In this document: in pieces, positions 43,428-53,886 of the stretch
How positions within the stretch are numbered: the first letter of the stretch is position 1
Layout: each line of letters begins with the position of its first letter
Assembly: GCA_035771165.1 (NCBI GenBank)
Contig: JAWNZC010000232.1
Location: forward strand, 1,635,001 to 1,699,000
From: Paragorgia papillata
Taxonomy: Eukaryota > Cnidaria > Anthozoa > Scleralcyonacea > Coralliidae
DNA: 64,000 bases
Direction of reading: 5' to 3'
Program-made: the position numbers and the translations under genes
Notes under the pieces: model-generated
Seen by the model: the letters and a program-made list of their open reading frames with translations, nothing else
What the model was told of the DNA's origin: nothing
Database searches by the model: none

Positions 43428-45134
43428 TTAACTTCTAATGACTACTATATCTTCCTGCAGTTTCTTGTGCAAGCAACTGCAGCCTTTGCTCTTCATCTTT
43501 TGCAATTTTTTGTTTCTACCAATGGCTTTTAAACGATCAAATGTCATTGGCTCAAACACAATATCATTAATGGATCTCACCCTAGATGTAGCAACAAATG
43601 TACATCCAGCTACTCTCTCAATTTTACCCAAGTCAACAACAGCCTTTGGTAAAGTCTGTCCTTGTGACTTGTGAATAGTCATTGCATACCTTAATCTCAA
43701 TGGAACCTGTTGTCTTGACATGTACTTCCCATCAGCCATCCATTCAAATACATTTGGTGGCACTGGTATGCACTTGGGACATGTATCAATAAATCCCGGC
43801 CCAGTATAGGCAAGGAAATGTACCAACACAGCAACGAGTAGATTTGGTGGTCCAAGATTTTCTGCAAACCAAATCTCCTCGACCACTCCAAATGAACCAT
43901 TACAAAGGCCAACTTCAGCCCACATGTTGGATGTGAGCATGACCTCTGCTTTCTTCGACAGGAAGAGCACTGCTTCTAAGCCACCAGCTTCATCAGATGT
44001 TGCTGCTGATGCTCCATGGCCAGAGTTCTTTGCGTGAATCTTTGCCACAACCTGTCCATTGCCTCTCAACTTCTCATAGTTGTACTCTCCTACACTCTTC
44101 TTGTCAAAGTATAGCAGAATAGCATCACTAAACTGATCCATGGCAATATTAGGTGTGGAATATTGCAGTAGGAGATGCCAGTCTTGTTCTGTTACCTGTC
44201 CATCTCTCATTCTCATCAGCAAGGCTCTGAATGCTTGTGCCTCAGCATTCTCACCAGCCTGTCGCATGATCTCATTCAAAATAACTACAGAATGAAACAA
44301 AAGATATAATGAATGACCATGATCACTTATAGTGGATCCATTTCCAGCAATATACAATGGACGGTCACCCACTGGTGGCAACTGACCAAAGTCACCAAGG
44401 AGGATCACTGAAATACCACCAAACGGCTTATCTTCATTTCCTGTGCCAGCACGCAACCTATTGTCTAACCACGACAACATTTTGTGACCAATCATTGACA
44501 TTTCATCAACAATGAGGTAAGCCTTACCTTCCAGTTTTAACTGTAAGCGTTGCAACGACTCACCCTGTAGGTCTTTATACTCACGTATAGGAAGTTGTGC
44601 AGCAGAGTGTAATGTCTGGCCATTAATATTAAATGCTGCAATACCTGTTGTTGCAGTTATTATACAACTGTCACCCAAAACCTGTTTTAAAGCAGTGATT
44701 AGGTACGTCTTACCTGTTCCTGCAGTACCACACACAATCATGTGGATTGGCTCAGGCTTCTCACCATTTTGCATATGAGATATTACAATATCATATGCCA
44801 ATCGTTGCTTCTCATTTAGGGTTGATGGATCAATGGGCACTTCATTGCTCACTTGTACATTATGTCGTTGCCCTTGTTCTTCTGCATCTTTTCTCTGCTG
44901 GTAGATCCACCCAGGGCATTCTCTGAGCATATCCACCGGAACTGATCGTGCAGCCGCATACCAGTCGTTCCCAACCCCCAACAGCTGATCGCCCAACTCC
45001 TCATATCGTTGGTTCAATCTGCATAACAGCATCCAGTCATCAAGATCATTTTCTGGATCATTATTATATTCGTCATCATTATCATGGCTTGTGTTTGCAT
45101 CATTACTATCTTCTTCATTTCCTTCACCTGTCAT
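43428..45134 (-). CDS. Helitron PIF1-family helicase domain
   Basis: 568 codons after the second TGA. Superfamily 1 helicase motifs in order: GTAGTGKTYLI (Walker A), YLIVDEMSMIGHKML (Walker B, DEMS), ILLGDFGQLPPV (motif III), NEIMRQ, then MTIHKSQGQTLPKAVVDLG (motif V) and FVATSRVRS (motif VI). This helicase unwinds DNA during rolling-circle transposition. The acidic start (NEEDSNDANTSHDNDDEYN) is a linker to the Rep part. The frame is intact to its stop at 43428. As it lacks its own clear promoter it was part of one protein with the Rep domains. Confidence 0.88.
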   Translation of the reverse strand: MTGEGNEEDSNDANTSHDNDDEYNNDPENDLDDWMLLCRLNQRYEELGDQLLGVGNDWYAAARSVPVDMLRECPGWIYQQRKDAEEQGQRHNVQVSNEVPIDPSTLNEKQRLAYDIVISHMQNGEKPEPIHMIVCGTAGTGKTYLITALKQVLGDSCIITATTGIAAFNINGQTLHSAAQLPIREYKDLQGESLQRLQLKLEGKAYLIVDEMSMIGHKMLSWLDNRLRAGTGNEDKPFGGISVILLGDFGQLPPVGDRPLYIAGNGSTISDHGHSLYLLFHSVVILNEIMRQAGENAEAQAFRALLMRMRDGQVTEQDWHLLLQYSTPNIAMDQFSDAILLYFDKKSVGEYNYEKLRGNGQVVAKIHAKNSGHGASAATSDEAGGLEAVLFLSKKAEVMLTSNMWAEVGLCNGSFGVVEEIWFAENLGPPNLLVAVLVHFLAYTGPGFIDTCPKCIPVPPNVFEWMADGKYMSRQQVPLRLRYAMTIHKSQGQTLPKAVVDLGKIERVAGCTFVATSRVRSINDIVFEPMTFDRLKAIGRNKKLQKMKSKGCSCLHKKLQEDIVVIRS

Positions 45135-45146
45135 GTGTTGGAAAAC

Positions 45147-46199
45147 TCAGTCACGCTCTTCCTCATGACCTAAAACATTCTCTGAAGCAAAATCAGTTTC
45201 AAGGAATATGTAATAGGTTTTGATGAACATTTCATCATTCTCGTCATTATTGTCCCATGCATTTGATGGTTCACCCTCCCAGGGTTTGAACTTGATCAAC
45301 TGAAATTTGCTATACCTGCCAAAATCAGGCCCATTAGGGTTTGCCGACACTTTTGGAAAGGTCCTCACAATATATGGTACTGGTCGCTTTCTTATGTCAG
45401 ACCTGATTCTTTTGTATTGTGAGACATACTGCATCAAATTCAACTGAGATAAACCATGATACCTGCTATTCTCAGTTGAACGCTTACCATAATCTTCTAT
45501 TGTGGATTTTTGCAAGACCTCATCACCTTGGTCCTCAATATCCATGACAAATCTCCTACTGTTATCTAAAGACACAGTAACAAAGTTATACGTACATCCT
45601 ACCAAGGGCATGCTCAGTAGCATATGTGCTGTCTCCTGTTTTGCCATGTCACGATCTCCAACAACTTGGATCATTGCTTTCTTGATTGCTGAAGATACTT
45701 GATCATCATTATGTAATCTAGACACACAAGATTGCAAAATTTCTGATGCTTGCTTTGACCGCGGCTCTCCTGTTGCAGCATACTTGGCCATATATATAGC
45801 ACGAGCATTCTGATCAACAAATACCTGCAAATCAACATTAGCTCTCCAATTCTCAAGCATGACCCTATTATGTGAGTTTAATCTAGGGTCATTTCTTTTT
45901 GTCACCAACTCTGTACTCGCCTTGTCATGTGGTAACTTCTCATAACACAGTTTTGTTTCCTCTTCCATTGGCTTTGGGAAACCAAATATGCATTCTGCAG
46001 GAACATCATAACCTTTCTGCTTCAAGCAGTAGGCTGGGCTGCATCTTGTATGCCTCTCCACAGTATTCACCAATCTATGGTAGTCACCATCTCTATTTTC
46101 AACTGCACTTGGTCTGACAGCTGATGGATGTGGCTCAGGAATTTGCCATTGTTCATCAGGTAATTCCCCATTGACTGTTGTCACTAACAGTCAACATAT
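45147..46199 (-). pseudogene. Helitron protein, middle part with Rep tyrosines
   Basis: The second exon starts at 46199. One G is missing at about 46187 (in a TGG-like Trp codon), giving a local frameshift; after it the frame reads VTTVNGELPDEQWQIPEPHP, HTRCSPAYCLKQKGYDVPAE, CIFGFPKPMEEETKLCYEKL. IYMAKYAATGEPRSK holds the YxxKY pair of catalytic tyrosines of the Rep nuclease, which cut and rejoin the DNA ends. The part ends at a TGA (45149-45147), in the same frame as the helicase, again where CGA would fit. Confidence 0.82.
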
Positions 46200-46491
46200 C
46201 TATAAAATAATAAATTAAAATAAATACTGTAAGTACATATAGTGCATAATTACAAAATTAATGTCACTCTTGGCTCTGTCATAAATGCCCTCCAATGTTA
46301 TCTTGTTTTTTATTAACATTGAATTAGATAAGCCATTTGAGCCTCAATGGTGTTTAAGTGGTCCAAAAGCCAATTACTGGTATTTTAAATATAATCATAA
46401 AAAATATTAATGTTCAATAATTAACAATATTAGATAATGGTAAGGTTTTACCTCGATACAGTAACTGTTCCACTGAATTTAGGTTACTCAC
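46200..46491 (-). other. Intron in the Helitron gene
   Basis: 292 bp, donor GTGAGT, acceptor TTTATTTTATAG, AT-rich. It splits an Arg codon (AG plus A). The Rep domain reads on across the join apart from the one missing base just inside the second exon. Confidence 0.7.
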
Positions 46492-49091
46492 CTAACTAAC
46501 TGCCTCTCGGCTTCTCTCCCACGGGCAATATCATCCTGGTAAAAGAAATCAAAATCATCAACTGACATTGTAGTTTCAGCTTGGCTGTAACCCCACCCCT
46601 GGGCAGCCTGAGCTCGTAACAATGGAATATCAGGGGCGTTGTTTAACCGGGCACACCCATGTGCATGAATACTTCCCCTGGCCTGATATTCATAGCGGAA
46701 CCAATGCCACTCTGCATCCAAAACACCCATCAACCAATGCCTGATGAAGTCATCGAGGCGTTGCTTAAAATACCAGTCTGTTAAATGGGGCTTGTCAATC
46801 ACCGCTTGTGCTCGTTGTGACCTTGTTGCATCTACCCCTGTCTGCAGCAGTCTTTGCAGATCTGGCCAGTAACTATCAGCAGCACTAAATGTAAAAAAGA
46901 AAGTTGGACAACCTTTCTGCTCTATTAGTGCTAGCAATTCTTGCAAGCGTTGATACCAGTACTGGTTTGTACCTTGCACCTTAGACACATAACGTTGCAA
47001 TCGATTTGCCATTTGCTTACCACTCATCAAATTGACCATCTCTTTTAGCTCTTCCATGGTCAAGTTGGCATCAGCTGGATGTTGATGCAAGTAAATATTT
47101 GCTTGCGACAATAGTTGATGTCTTTGCTTCATACCTAGTGCCCAGTATGGAAAACGTGGGTGGGAAGCAAACCTCCATCTATACTCACCATTTGGCAACT
47201 CTTCGGCAAACTTTTCCAAGTGCTTAAATGCCTCAGTCAAAGTGACACCGTGTTGCCTTGCCCTTGTGGTTGGATCACCTTTCCCAAATGGAAACAATGT
47301 GGGAAAAGCCATTGTAGCTAGACCATCTGTCTTAAACTCATTCACTGCATTACCTTCCGTAGATGGCCAGTCTAATGGATCCTTCTCATTATTAACAGTC
47401 TCTCGAATTGCATCAGCTTCCTTCCTCTGCCTTTGTCGGTGAGGAATGAATGAGCTGCTCCCACAACCTACAAGAGATTCTTCAACACTGTTATCAGTAC
47501 CTACTGGCTCCTGTGGTGGTCCTTCATTTTCTTGTTCAGGAGCTGTTACCTGTACATCTGGTTCAACGACATACCTGAGGTTTTCTGGGACACCATTTTC
47601 GGGCAAGTTCTGTATTGCCTCTCGATCAATCTCTACATCTTTGAAGTAAGGATTGTTGGTCTTTAACCATAACACAGCCTCAAGAACTCTGTGTCGACGA
47701 ACAGTGAAGTCTCGATGTGTGTTATCCACTCCATGTCTTCTTATTACCAAAACAGGTAAATCAGCTACATGACATGGCAACCTAGATAAGAAACTCTGGA
47801 TATCTTGGGGTAAGTTTAGTACATGTCCCTTGTACCCTCTCTGCCCACCATGTTTCCTGTACACACTCATAATGGGACAGACCCTGGCAATTAACATCTC
47901 CTCTACCTGGGTTAACCCCTCTAACTGCTGTGGTACAATACCTGGATCCATGTCATTCTCCATACTGTACACTTTTGGAGATTTCTTATCTCTCTTACAT
48001 CGATTGCACAGGTAGTTTTCCACTGACAAATTCTGCTTGGTTGGCCAGGCTTCTTTACAAACAGTGCACTGTCGATGGTCTAACACTTCTTGGGCAGTGT
48101 GAAATCTCTGCATTTCATTTTTAGCCCATTGTTGCTCCTGTAATGGACTCTCAAAATGTTGCCATCCCCCTTGGTGTAGATACTCTTTCCGACTGTCAAC
48201 GTGTGCCTGTTGTTCAGATACATTTTCGGCTCTTCTCTCTGAGGAATTATGCCTGACTTGCTCGAGTCTTCTTGCTCGTTCTTCAGACGTTTCAGACTCA
48301 ATACGCTCTGCTTCATTTTGTCTAAGCACTTGTAACCGTTCTGCTCGTTGTTCTGACGTTTCATACTCGACACGTTCTGCTGTATTTTGTCTAAGCACTT
48401 GTAGCCGTTCTGCTCGTTCTTCAGACGTTTCAGACTCAATACGCTCTGCTTCATTTTGTCTAAGCAGTTGTAGCCGTTCTGCTCGTTGTTCTGACGTTTC
48501 AGACTCGACACGTTCTGCTGTATTTTGTCTGAGTGCCTGCAGCCGTTCTGCTCGTTGTTCAGACGTTTCGTCATCTATTCATGCTGCTGCATTTTGTTTG
48601 AGTACCTGCAGCCGTTCTGCTTGTTGTTCTGGAGTTTCATTCTCAATTCGGGCTCTCGTATTTTGCCTAAGCTCTTGTAGGCGGTCATTTCGTTGGTCTG
48701 GCCTTTCTTCCTGTATTCGTACAGTCGTGTTTCTCGACAAAATCTCGAGTCGGCGTGTTCTCTGTTGTGGCGTTTCTGTTTCTATTCTTACTGTCGCCTG
48801 CACTCTCAATCTTTGCAGCCTTCTCTCTCTCTGTTCACTACTTTCTCCCTGCCTTCTCTCTCTAACACCCTGAGTGTGCTTACGTCTACTTGTTTCTGTG
48901 CGTTTTATGTATGCTTCTCTTCTCTTCACTAAGCGAACTTCCCTCTCCTCCGCTGTCTCGTTTTCTAGCCTTCGACGAGACAGCTCTCTCCGTTTTCGTA
49001 ATCTTTCTGCCTTTTTCTCGTCGCTTTCTCTTCGGGTTCGTTCTTGTCGCTTTTCTTTTCCACTTTCTTGATTTGTTTGTTCTCTTTCCAT
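46492..49091 (-). pseudogene. Helitron protein, N-terminal part: 23-residue repeats, DUF6570, Rep (HUH)
   Basis: ATG at 49091. A charged repeat region follows (about eleven units like RLQVLRQNTAERVESETSEQ). A TGA at 48581-48579 interrupts it, in the same frame, where a CGA would fit. Then CTVCKEAW and CNRCKRDKKSPKVYS with ENDMDPGIVPQQL and EEMLIARV mark a DUF6570-type domain. The Helitron-like N domain has FPTLFPFGKGDP, PYWALGMKQRHQLLSQ, FFFTFSAADSYWPDL and GSIHAHGCARL; HAH is the metal-binding HUH motif of the nuclease. The exon ends at AG|GTGAGT (46492/46491), and the intron runs to 46200 (acceptor tttatag). Confidence 0.85.
48235..48790 (-). repeat. 69-bp coding tandem repeats
   Basis: Eight or so units of 69 bp (23 residues) coding ETSEQRAERLQxLRQNxAER. 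The 3' units are the most alike (48240-48580), which points to recent unit turnover by unequal exchange. The predicted structure is a long charged helix. Confidence 0.85.
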
Positions 49092-49347
49092 GTTGGTAAA
49101 TTTTTGTTTGACTATAATTATTCACTCAAAAATCACAGTTTTCTTGCCAAACACTTTCTTCGTCTTGAAAAAGACGAAAAACCGTTGTGAAAATGTTTTT
49201 TCTGTAAAAGACGGTTATTTTGTACGCGATTCTCAATTTAAATTCGGTTGCTTCATTGTTAGCCACCAGTGCCCAACAATTCTTTCCGCGTGACACCGTG
49301 CCATACATATATAAACTATTTCCCAGATTTCGTCTCCCTCGCTTTTT

Positions 49348-49440
49348 CTACACGCGTGTAAAGTGGACTACACGCATGTCGAGATTAGCACCCTCACCGG
49401 GCTCCGGGCCTTCGGCCCTACGCCCGGACCCGGGGATTAA
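49348..49440. repeat. GC-rich 90-bp repeat, copy B
   Basis: Partner of 21735-21827. A TATATAAA box lies at 49308-49315, about 40 bp before it. Confidence 0.75.
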
Positions 49441-49462
49441 AGACTTATTAACCGAGTGCGAG

Positions 49463-49571
49463 GTCTGTACGGAAAAGTATTTGCCTGAGGTTTTCGTATA
49501 TACAGACAGAGTGCCGAAGAAGCAAGGTTTGTGCGATAAAACCGAGGGCAAATACTTTCCAGTACAGACCG
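49463..49571. repeat. Palindrome with about 34-bp arms
   Basis: gaggtctgtacggaaaagta on the left pairs with tactttccagtacagacc on the right, with the tttgcc/ggcaaa and aggtttt/aaaacc continuations. A small foldback element. Confidence 0.7.
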
Positions 49572-49733
49572 AGCAAACGAAATTAATAAAGAATTTATTA
49601 TATGGCTATTGGCTCATTTTATTTTTAAAGGTGCATTACATTCCGTTCTGCGCATTATCCACCATCTTGTTTTTGTGAGCCTCGAAGATTATTACAGGAA
49701 GTACTCTGCTCATTGTAAACCGTTCGGAGCAAC

Positions 49734-49867
49734 ATGGCAGAAAACCAAGCGTTTCGGCGAGGATATCTAGATCTCTTCCAATTTCTTCTGTTTCTTCTAC
49801 AAATATTTTGTTTGGAGTACAAGTATATAAGAAAGAAGAAGCAAGAAAAGCGTACAATCTTGAATAA
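49734..49867 (+). CDS. Candidate first exon, unknown protein
   Basis: ATG opens MAENQAFRRGYLDLFQFLLF, LLQIFCLEYKYIRKKKQEKR, TILNK, then a donor-like AAG|GTATCA at about 49868. The Leu-rich helix plus Lys/Arg run resembles the start of some PIF/Harbinger-related proteins, but nothing further is found. Low confidence. Confidence 0.25.
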
Positions 49868-50245
49868 GGTATCAGTATTTCCCCCCGTAAACATAGATGT
49901 AAATATTAGTTTCGTACGTGAGCAGACCGGAGTGTAATGCATCTTTAAGTTCCGAGTGTTGTTTTTGTCTTAATAATCTTACCTGTTAAGGTTTTCGTGT
50001 CGCTTCTTGGCCTTCTTGTTTACACCAGTTTGGCTTTTATTTGTCGTGTTTTTAGATAAACAGCTTTATCCTCTAAGGAGAAAAATGTTTCCTTGTGGCG
50101 AGAAACAAGCAGAAAACCGCCGTTTCAATCGCGTCGATTTAGCTTAATTGCGGTCATCAAGCGTGAGTGGGCCGTTTGTTTCTATAAGAGAGTGAGTGGG
50201 TCGGTTGTTTCTATAACTTATAGACTATAAGGCTTGTATTTCCTT

Positions 50246-50925
50246 TCTATAAGGCTTGTATTTTCCGTTTTGAAAGTCGAAAGTAACATCTAAAACGTTT
50301 ACCACATGTAAATTTGTCTGGGCTGTTATTTTGAGGCCGAGCTGTTCGAAAATTTTGTGTAGATCTTTTCATGACTTGTCTGCCAATCTCGCGGTTTTGT
50401 TCTTTAAAATGGCCAATCCGTCATTTCTATATAGGCCGATATTTTCTTTGCCCAACTTTTTTCCGAGGCTGTTTAAAATAAAAAGGCCAACCAGTTTGCA
50501 AATTTCTGCGCCGTCATAGCTAACATGGTGACATCAGATAAATCTGTAATTTCATCGCTGGCCAAAGATAATGCTTGGTCCAGTAGGTTTTCAGATATGG
50601 ATGGATAGAAATCGACAACGTCAAATGAAATAAAAGTGTCTATTTTTTTCGTTGATATTATTAAACCATTCGATTACATTTTGTGTGTTTCTCCATTGAT
50701 TTGCTTTCGAAATTCTTCTCAATTGGGTATTTATTCTGTCAAGAATTACTTTACTGAGTTTTCCAGATCAGATTCGCTGTTTGTTTTCGAAATTACCTTT
50801 ATGGTCTTTAAGTGAAATAAATGCTTCGTGTTTTTTTGTCTGTTCAATTATGTCACTAATTTTTAGTTTGTTTGAAATGTTTGTTAATTCTTCATCAATC
50901 TGTGTCATTGTGTCCTCTGTTATTG
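50246..50925 (-). pseudogene. Reverse transcriptase fragment (Penelope-like), minus strand
   Basis: Minus-strand pieces: DTMTQIDEELTNISNKLKIS, EAFISLKDHKGNFENKQRI, KVILDRINTQLRRISKANQW, then FDVVDFYPSISENLLDQALS (RT motif A, with Asp), then a Gly-Leu-Phe-Leu segment and LYRNDGLAIL-type sequence (in the motif C position). Several stops and frame changes make it non-functional. Its last 243 bp are repeated in reverse at 50926-51170. Confidence 0.62.
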
Positions 50926-51594
50926 TGGCCTTTTTATTTTAAACAGCCTTGGAAAAAAGTTTGGCAAAGAAAATGTCGACCTATATAGAGATGACGGATT
51001 GGCCATTTTAAAGAACAAAACCGCGAGATTGGCAGACAAATCAAGAAAAGATCTACACAAAATTTTCGAACAACTCGGCGTCAAAATAGCAGCCCAGACA
51101 AATTTACATGTGGTAAACTTTTTAGATGTTACTTTTGACCTTCAAAACGGAAAATACAAGCCTTATAGAAAGCCCAATGACGATCCATTGTATGTAAACA
51201 AGCAATCAAACCACCCACCTAGCATTTTAAAAAAGCTACCAACATCAATCGGCAAACGCATTTCCTTTCTCTCATCGGACAACACAACATTTAAGGAATC
51301 CGCACCAATTTACCAAAATGCATTATAAGATACAGTAATTTCAATCAGAAATTAAATTACACACAGCAAAACCCACAACAACTACGCAAAAACCGACATC
51401 GCAATATCATTTGGTTCAATCCACCATACAACAAAAACGTAGGATCAAACAAAGGACGCAGCTTTCTTAACCTAATCGACAAACATTTCCCACCAGAAAA
51501 CAAACTCAATAAAATTTTCAACAGAAATACAGTGAAAGTCAGTTACAGTTGCATGAACAACGCCAAGTCCACAATCATGAAGCACAAAAGTTAA
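50926..51594 (+). pseudogene. Reverse transcriptase fragment (Penelope-like), plus strand
   Basis: Begins at the mirror point of the minus copy: ILKNKTARLADKSRKDLHKI, FEQLGVKIAAQTNLHVVNFL, DVTFDLQNGKYKPYRKPNDD, PLYVNKQSNHPPSILKKLPT, and after a break FLNLIDKHFPPENKLNKIFN and VKVSYSCMNNAKSTI near 51440-51594. It is the thumb side of the same RT type. The hammerhead at 51817 lies 220 bp downstream, as in Penelope-like elements, but the GIY-YIG part is missing. Confidence 0.65.
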
Positions 51595-51664
51595 CGCACA
51601 CATACTAAAAAAAAATCGGGTATAAAATGAAAACACAGCCAGTTGCAACTGCAGGGATAAAAAC

Positions 51665-51793
51665 AAGTGCACGCCCACCTTTCGACCAAAACCATTTGAG
51701 GGCACACGCCGACCTTTCGACCAAAACCATTTGAGGGATGCATTCATCGTGTCACCGCCCACACACCCACCTTTTGACCAAAACCATTTAAGC
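51665..51793 (+). repeat. Three short tandem units
   Basis: Three copies of ccacctttcgaccaaaacca followed by tttgagg or tttaagc, at uneven spacing (about 51675, 51709 and 51769). Confidence 0.8.
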
Positions 51794-51816
51794 GGCCCAC
51801 GAATCGAAACTACTCA

Positions 51817-51857
51817 GTCGCCTGAAGAACGCCCCTCGTGAAACTGACAGTTGCGAC
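51817..51857 (+). ncRNA. Hammerhead ribozyme (Penelope-like terminal type)
   Basis: Stem I GTCGC/GCGAC (51817-51821 and 51853-51857), core CTGAAGA (51822-51828), stem II ACG-CCCCT-CGT, GAAA (51840-51843), stem III CTG-A-CAG, cleavage after TT (51852). All conserved bases are present and the architecture (three-pair stem III with one loop base) equals that of the retrozymes. The sequence is otherwise different from them. Confidence 0.8.
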
Positions 51858-53659
51858 ACTCAACATTTTGAGGTAAGCCCACTTAAACTCTACTATATAT
51901 ATATACCACTTATATGTACATTATGAGACTCCAACTTCATCAAAGTAATCAGTGCCAATAAATTATAGACCAATACCCATTTATAAATCACTTTGCAAGC
52001 GCTTAATAATGTTACTTTACTTTGTCAACATCATGCTAATAAACTCTAAACTTAAGTCTGGGAAGCCACATATGCACAGTTGCCTGCGGAAGAGGCTACG
52101 CCAGGCCGATATATTTTTTTTTCGCCCACACAAAATTGCAAAATACATCCCATATATGGAGCCGAGTGTTCGATCACTTCGAAAATTCATCGGCAGTCAT
52201 GTTCCTATTCTGTGGTTGTATCAATCACATCACTGATCAACCATATAGGCAACTTACTTGGAATACCTACCAACAATTTCGTCAAAGGCAAAGCTGGCCG
52301 AAGCTGTTGCATCCAAGTGGCAACCGAACAACCGAAAACGATATACAGTATATTTTTCTCATGGCTAGCAGGTCTCTACATTCTATAAATTTGTACTAGT
52401 ATTCCGTTGGTACAGAGACGAGGATCAAAACGCTAACATTCTGGATCTTTATGTTGGCAATGTATACACTTTCTGATGCCTTTGGTCGAGCAAGTAGCAA
52501 TTGCGATGTTCATAGGTTTTCCACATGCATGCTTCCGCAATACTAACAGTTGTTCAACAAGACGCGTGCTCAGGCGTTCACTCGGGCTATTGATTACTTT
52601 GCAAAATTGTAGTAGGCGGCTGAGCGCACGAAGGTGCCAAAGAAAAATGGAACTGAAGTGGGGGATCTTGACGAAGAACTTGTTAGGGGGATTACTCATG
52701 GATCTTTCAAAACATATTAGAAACTTGGTTGGTTGGCTTACATCCAGAGGGGATTACAATTTCATGGTATTTTCTGTTAACAAACAAATTAGCCTGAATT
52801 GCTGTCCTACTTTTCCAGTGATTGGAGGGGGGGAGGGTGGGCAGGGGAGCTAACCCCCCCTTTTTTGTGGAGGGGCCGGCCCCCCATTTTAATAACTGGC
52901 TATACTAATATTAAACCACACACTTATGATCAGCAAACCATAAACGCTAACTCTAAACATGCCTAAATCTAACCCAAATCAATCTGAAAAAAAACAACAT
53001 AATAAACCGTTGTCGTTGAAATTGTCATTGAAGGTTTTGTTCATTATATTAATGAAGAAAATCACCCATCAGAATGCAGGAAATGGCATTTCCAGGACTC
53101 TAGATTTCAAAATTTTCCTGATGCTTTCCTGATCCTCGTGAAATAGCAGGCTGGTAGTAGTTTAGTGGCTACTAAATCTCATTTTATACCCACAATTTCA
53201 GGGCTACCGAAAAGAATGTGAGTGCAGGATGCCTGCAGGGATAATGTAAATAAAAATGCAAAATCTTAGGGCGCGGGTGTAAAAGATGTCCCAGGTGCTT
53301 GACAAGTTCCCAGCATTTTATTTTACTGGGGCACCATATCAATGTGGATGTCTGTACAGTTTGCTCTAAGGGTCTGTAAGGGGCAGCTGGGGCACTGAAG
53401 ATTGTTGTGCAACACATCTCAAGGGCACTGAACACGCCGGGCATAAAAGGCGCCAGAATCGCCGGGATAAACGTGCGCGTTCCGCCATGTTGGACGAGCG
53501 GCAAATGTGGGCGTTTGGTGACTAATGCCGATCTTGTCCGAGTCGTCGAATTTGAAGCCCTCGGATGACGATCGTATTTACCCGGAGAAAAATTGAGTGT
53601 TAGAAATGAACAGAGCTTGTCTAAAGCTTCATTGTGATACGAAACATACTATGTTTTCT
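51858..53659. other. Non-coding stretch with hAT scraps
   Basis: No gene. About 52825-52895 has G- and C-rich tracts like hAT termini, and about 53040-53125 matches part of the hAT-type MITE (18795-18830) on the opposite strand (block tctagatttcaaaattttcc). Confidence 0.4.
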
Positions 53660-53886
53660 TCAAATGACTTCTTTGTAGGAAGCGTTAAACTTTATGGATT
53701 TTCGAAGAATAGGATGCTGCTCAAAAAAAGGAAATTTTGAGGCTTGTTTTATTTTTTTAACAGTATTATCCTTGGGTGGAATTCCTCGTTCAACTGATGC
53801 CTGGAGTTTTGGTCTCAAATCTGTTCTTTTTGGTTTTGGAAGTTTAAGCTTAGATTTTCGATTATTTGGGAATTTCAACGAGGCAT
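53660..53886 (-). CDS. Basic C-terminal fragment, unknown protein
   Basis: Minus-strand frame: LKFPNNRKSKLKLPKPKRTD, LRPKLQASVERGIPPKDNTV, KKIKQASKFPFFEQHPILRK, then stop. Strongly basic, protein-like, with no Met upstream in frame; a possible acceptor (cctgag) lies near 53887. It could be the last exon of a gene extending to the right, but no partner exon was found. Confidence 0.3.

Larger units (their letters stand above)
43428..49091 (-). mobile_element. Helitron (Rep/helicase gene; ends not resolved)
   Basis: One long gene on the minus strand encodes, in order, a repeat-rich charged N-terminus, a DUF6570-type Cys domain, the HUH Rep nuclease and a PIF1-family helicase: the signature of Helitron rolling-circle transposons. 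Only two in-frame TGA codons, one missing base and one intron separate the reading frames, so the copy is young. The TC and CTRR ends could not be identified by eye. Confidence 0.85.
49092..50245. other. Upstream region of the Helitron gene, no clear gene
   Basis: Holds the GC-rich repeat copy B (49348-49440), a palindrome (49463-49571), a candidate short exon (49734-49867) and two small tandem duplications (about 50160-50215 and 50225-50275). Confidence 0.4.

Noticed and set aside
48080..48574. Separate 164-codon gene on the minus strand
   Set aside because: It is the out-of-frame reading of the 69-bp coding repeats of the Helitron protein.
48235..48790. CRISPR-like array
   Set aside because: Regular 69-bp units without unique spacers, coding throughout for a repeat protein in a eukaryotic context.
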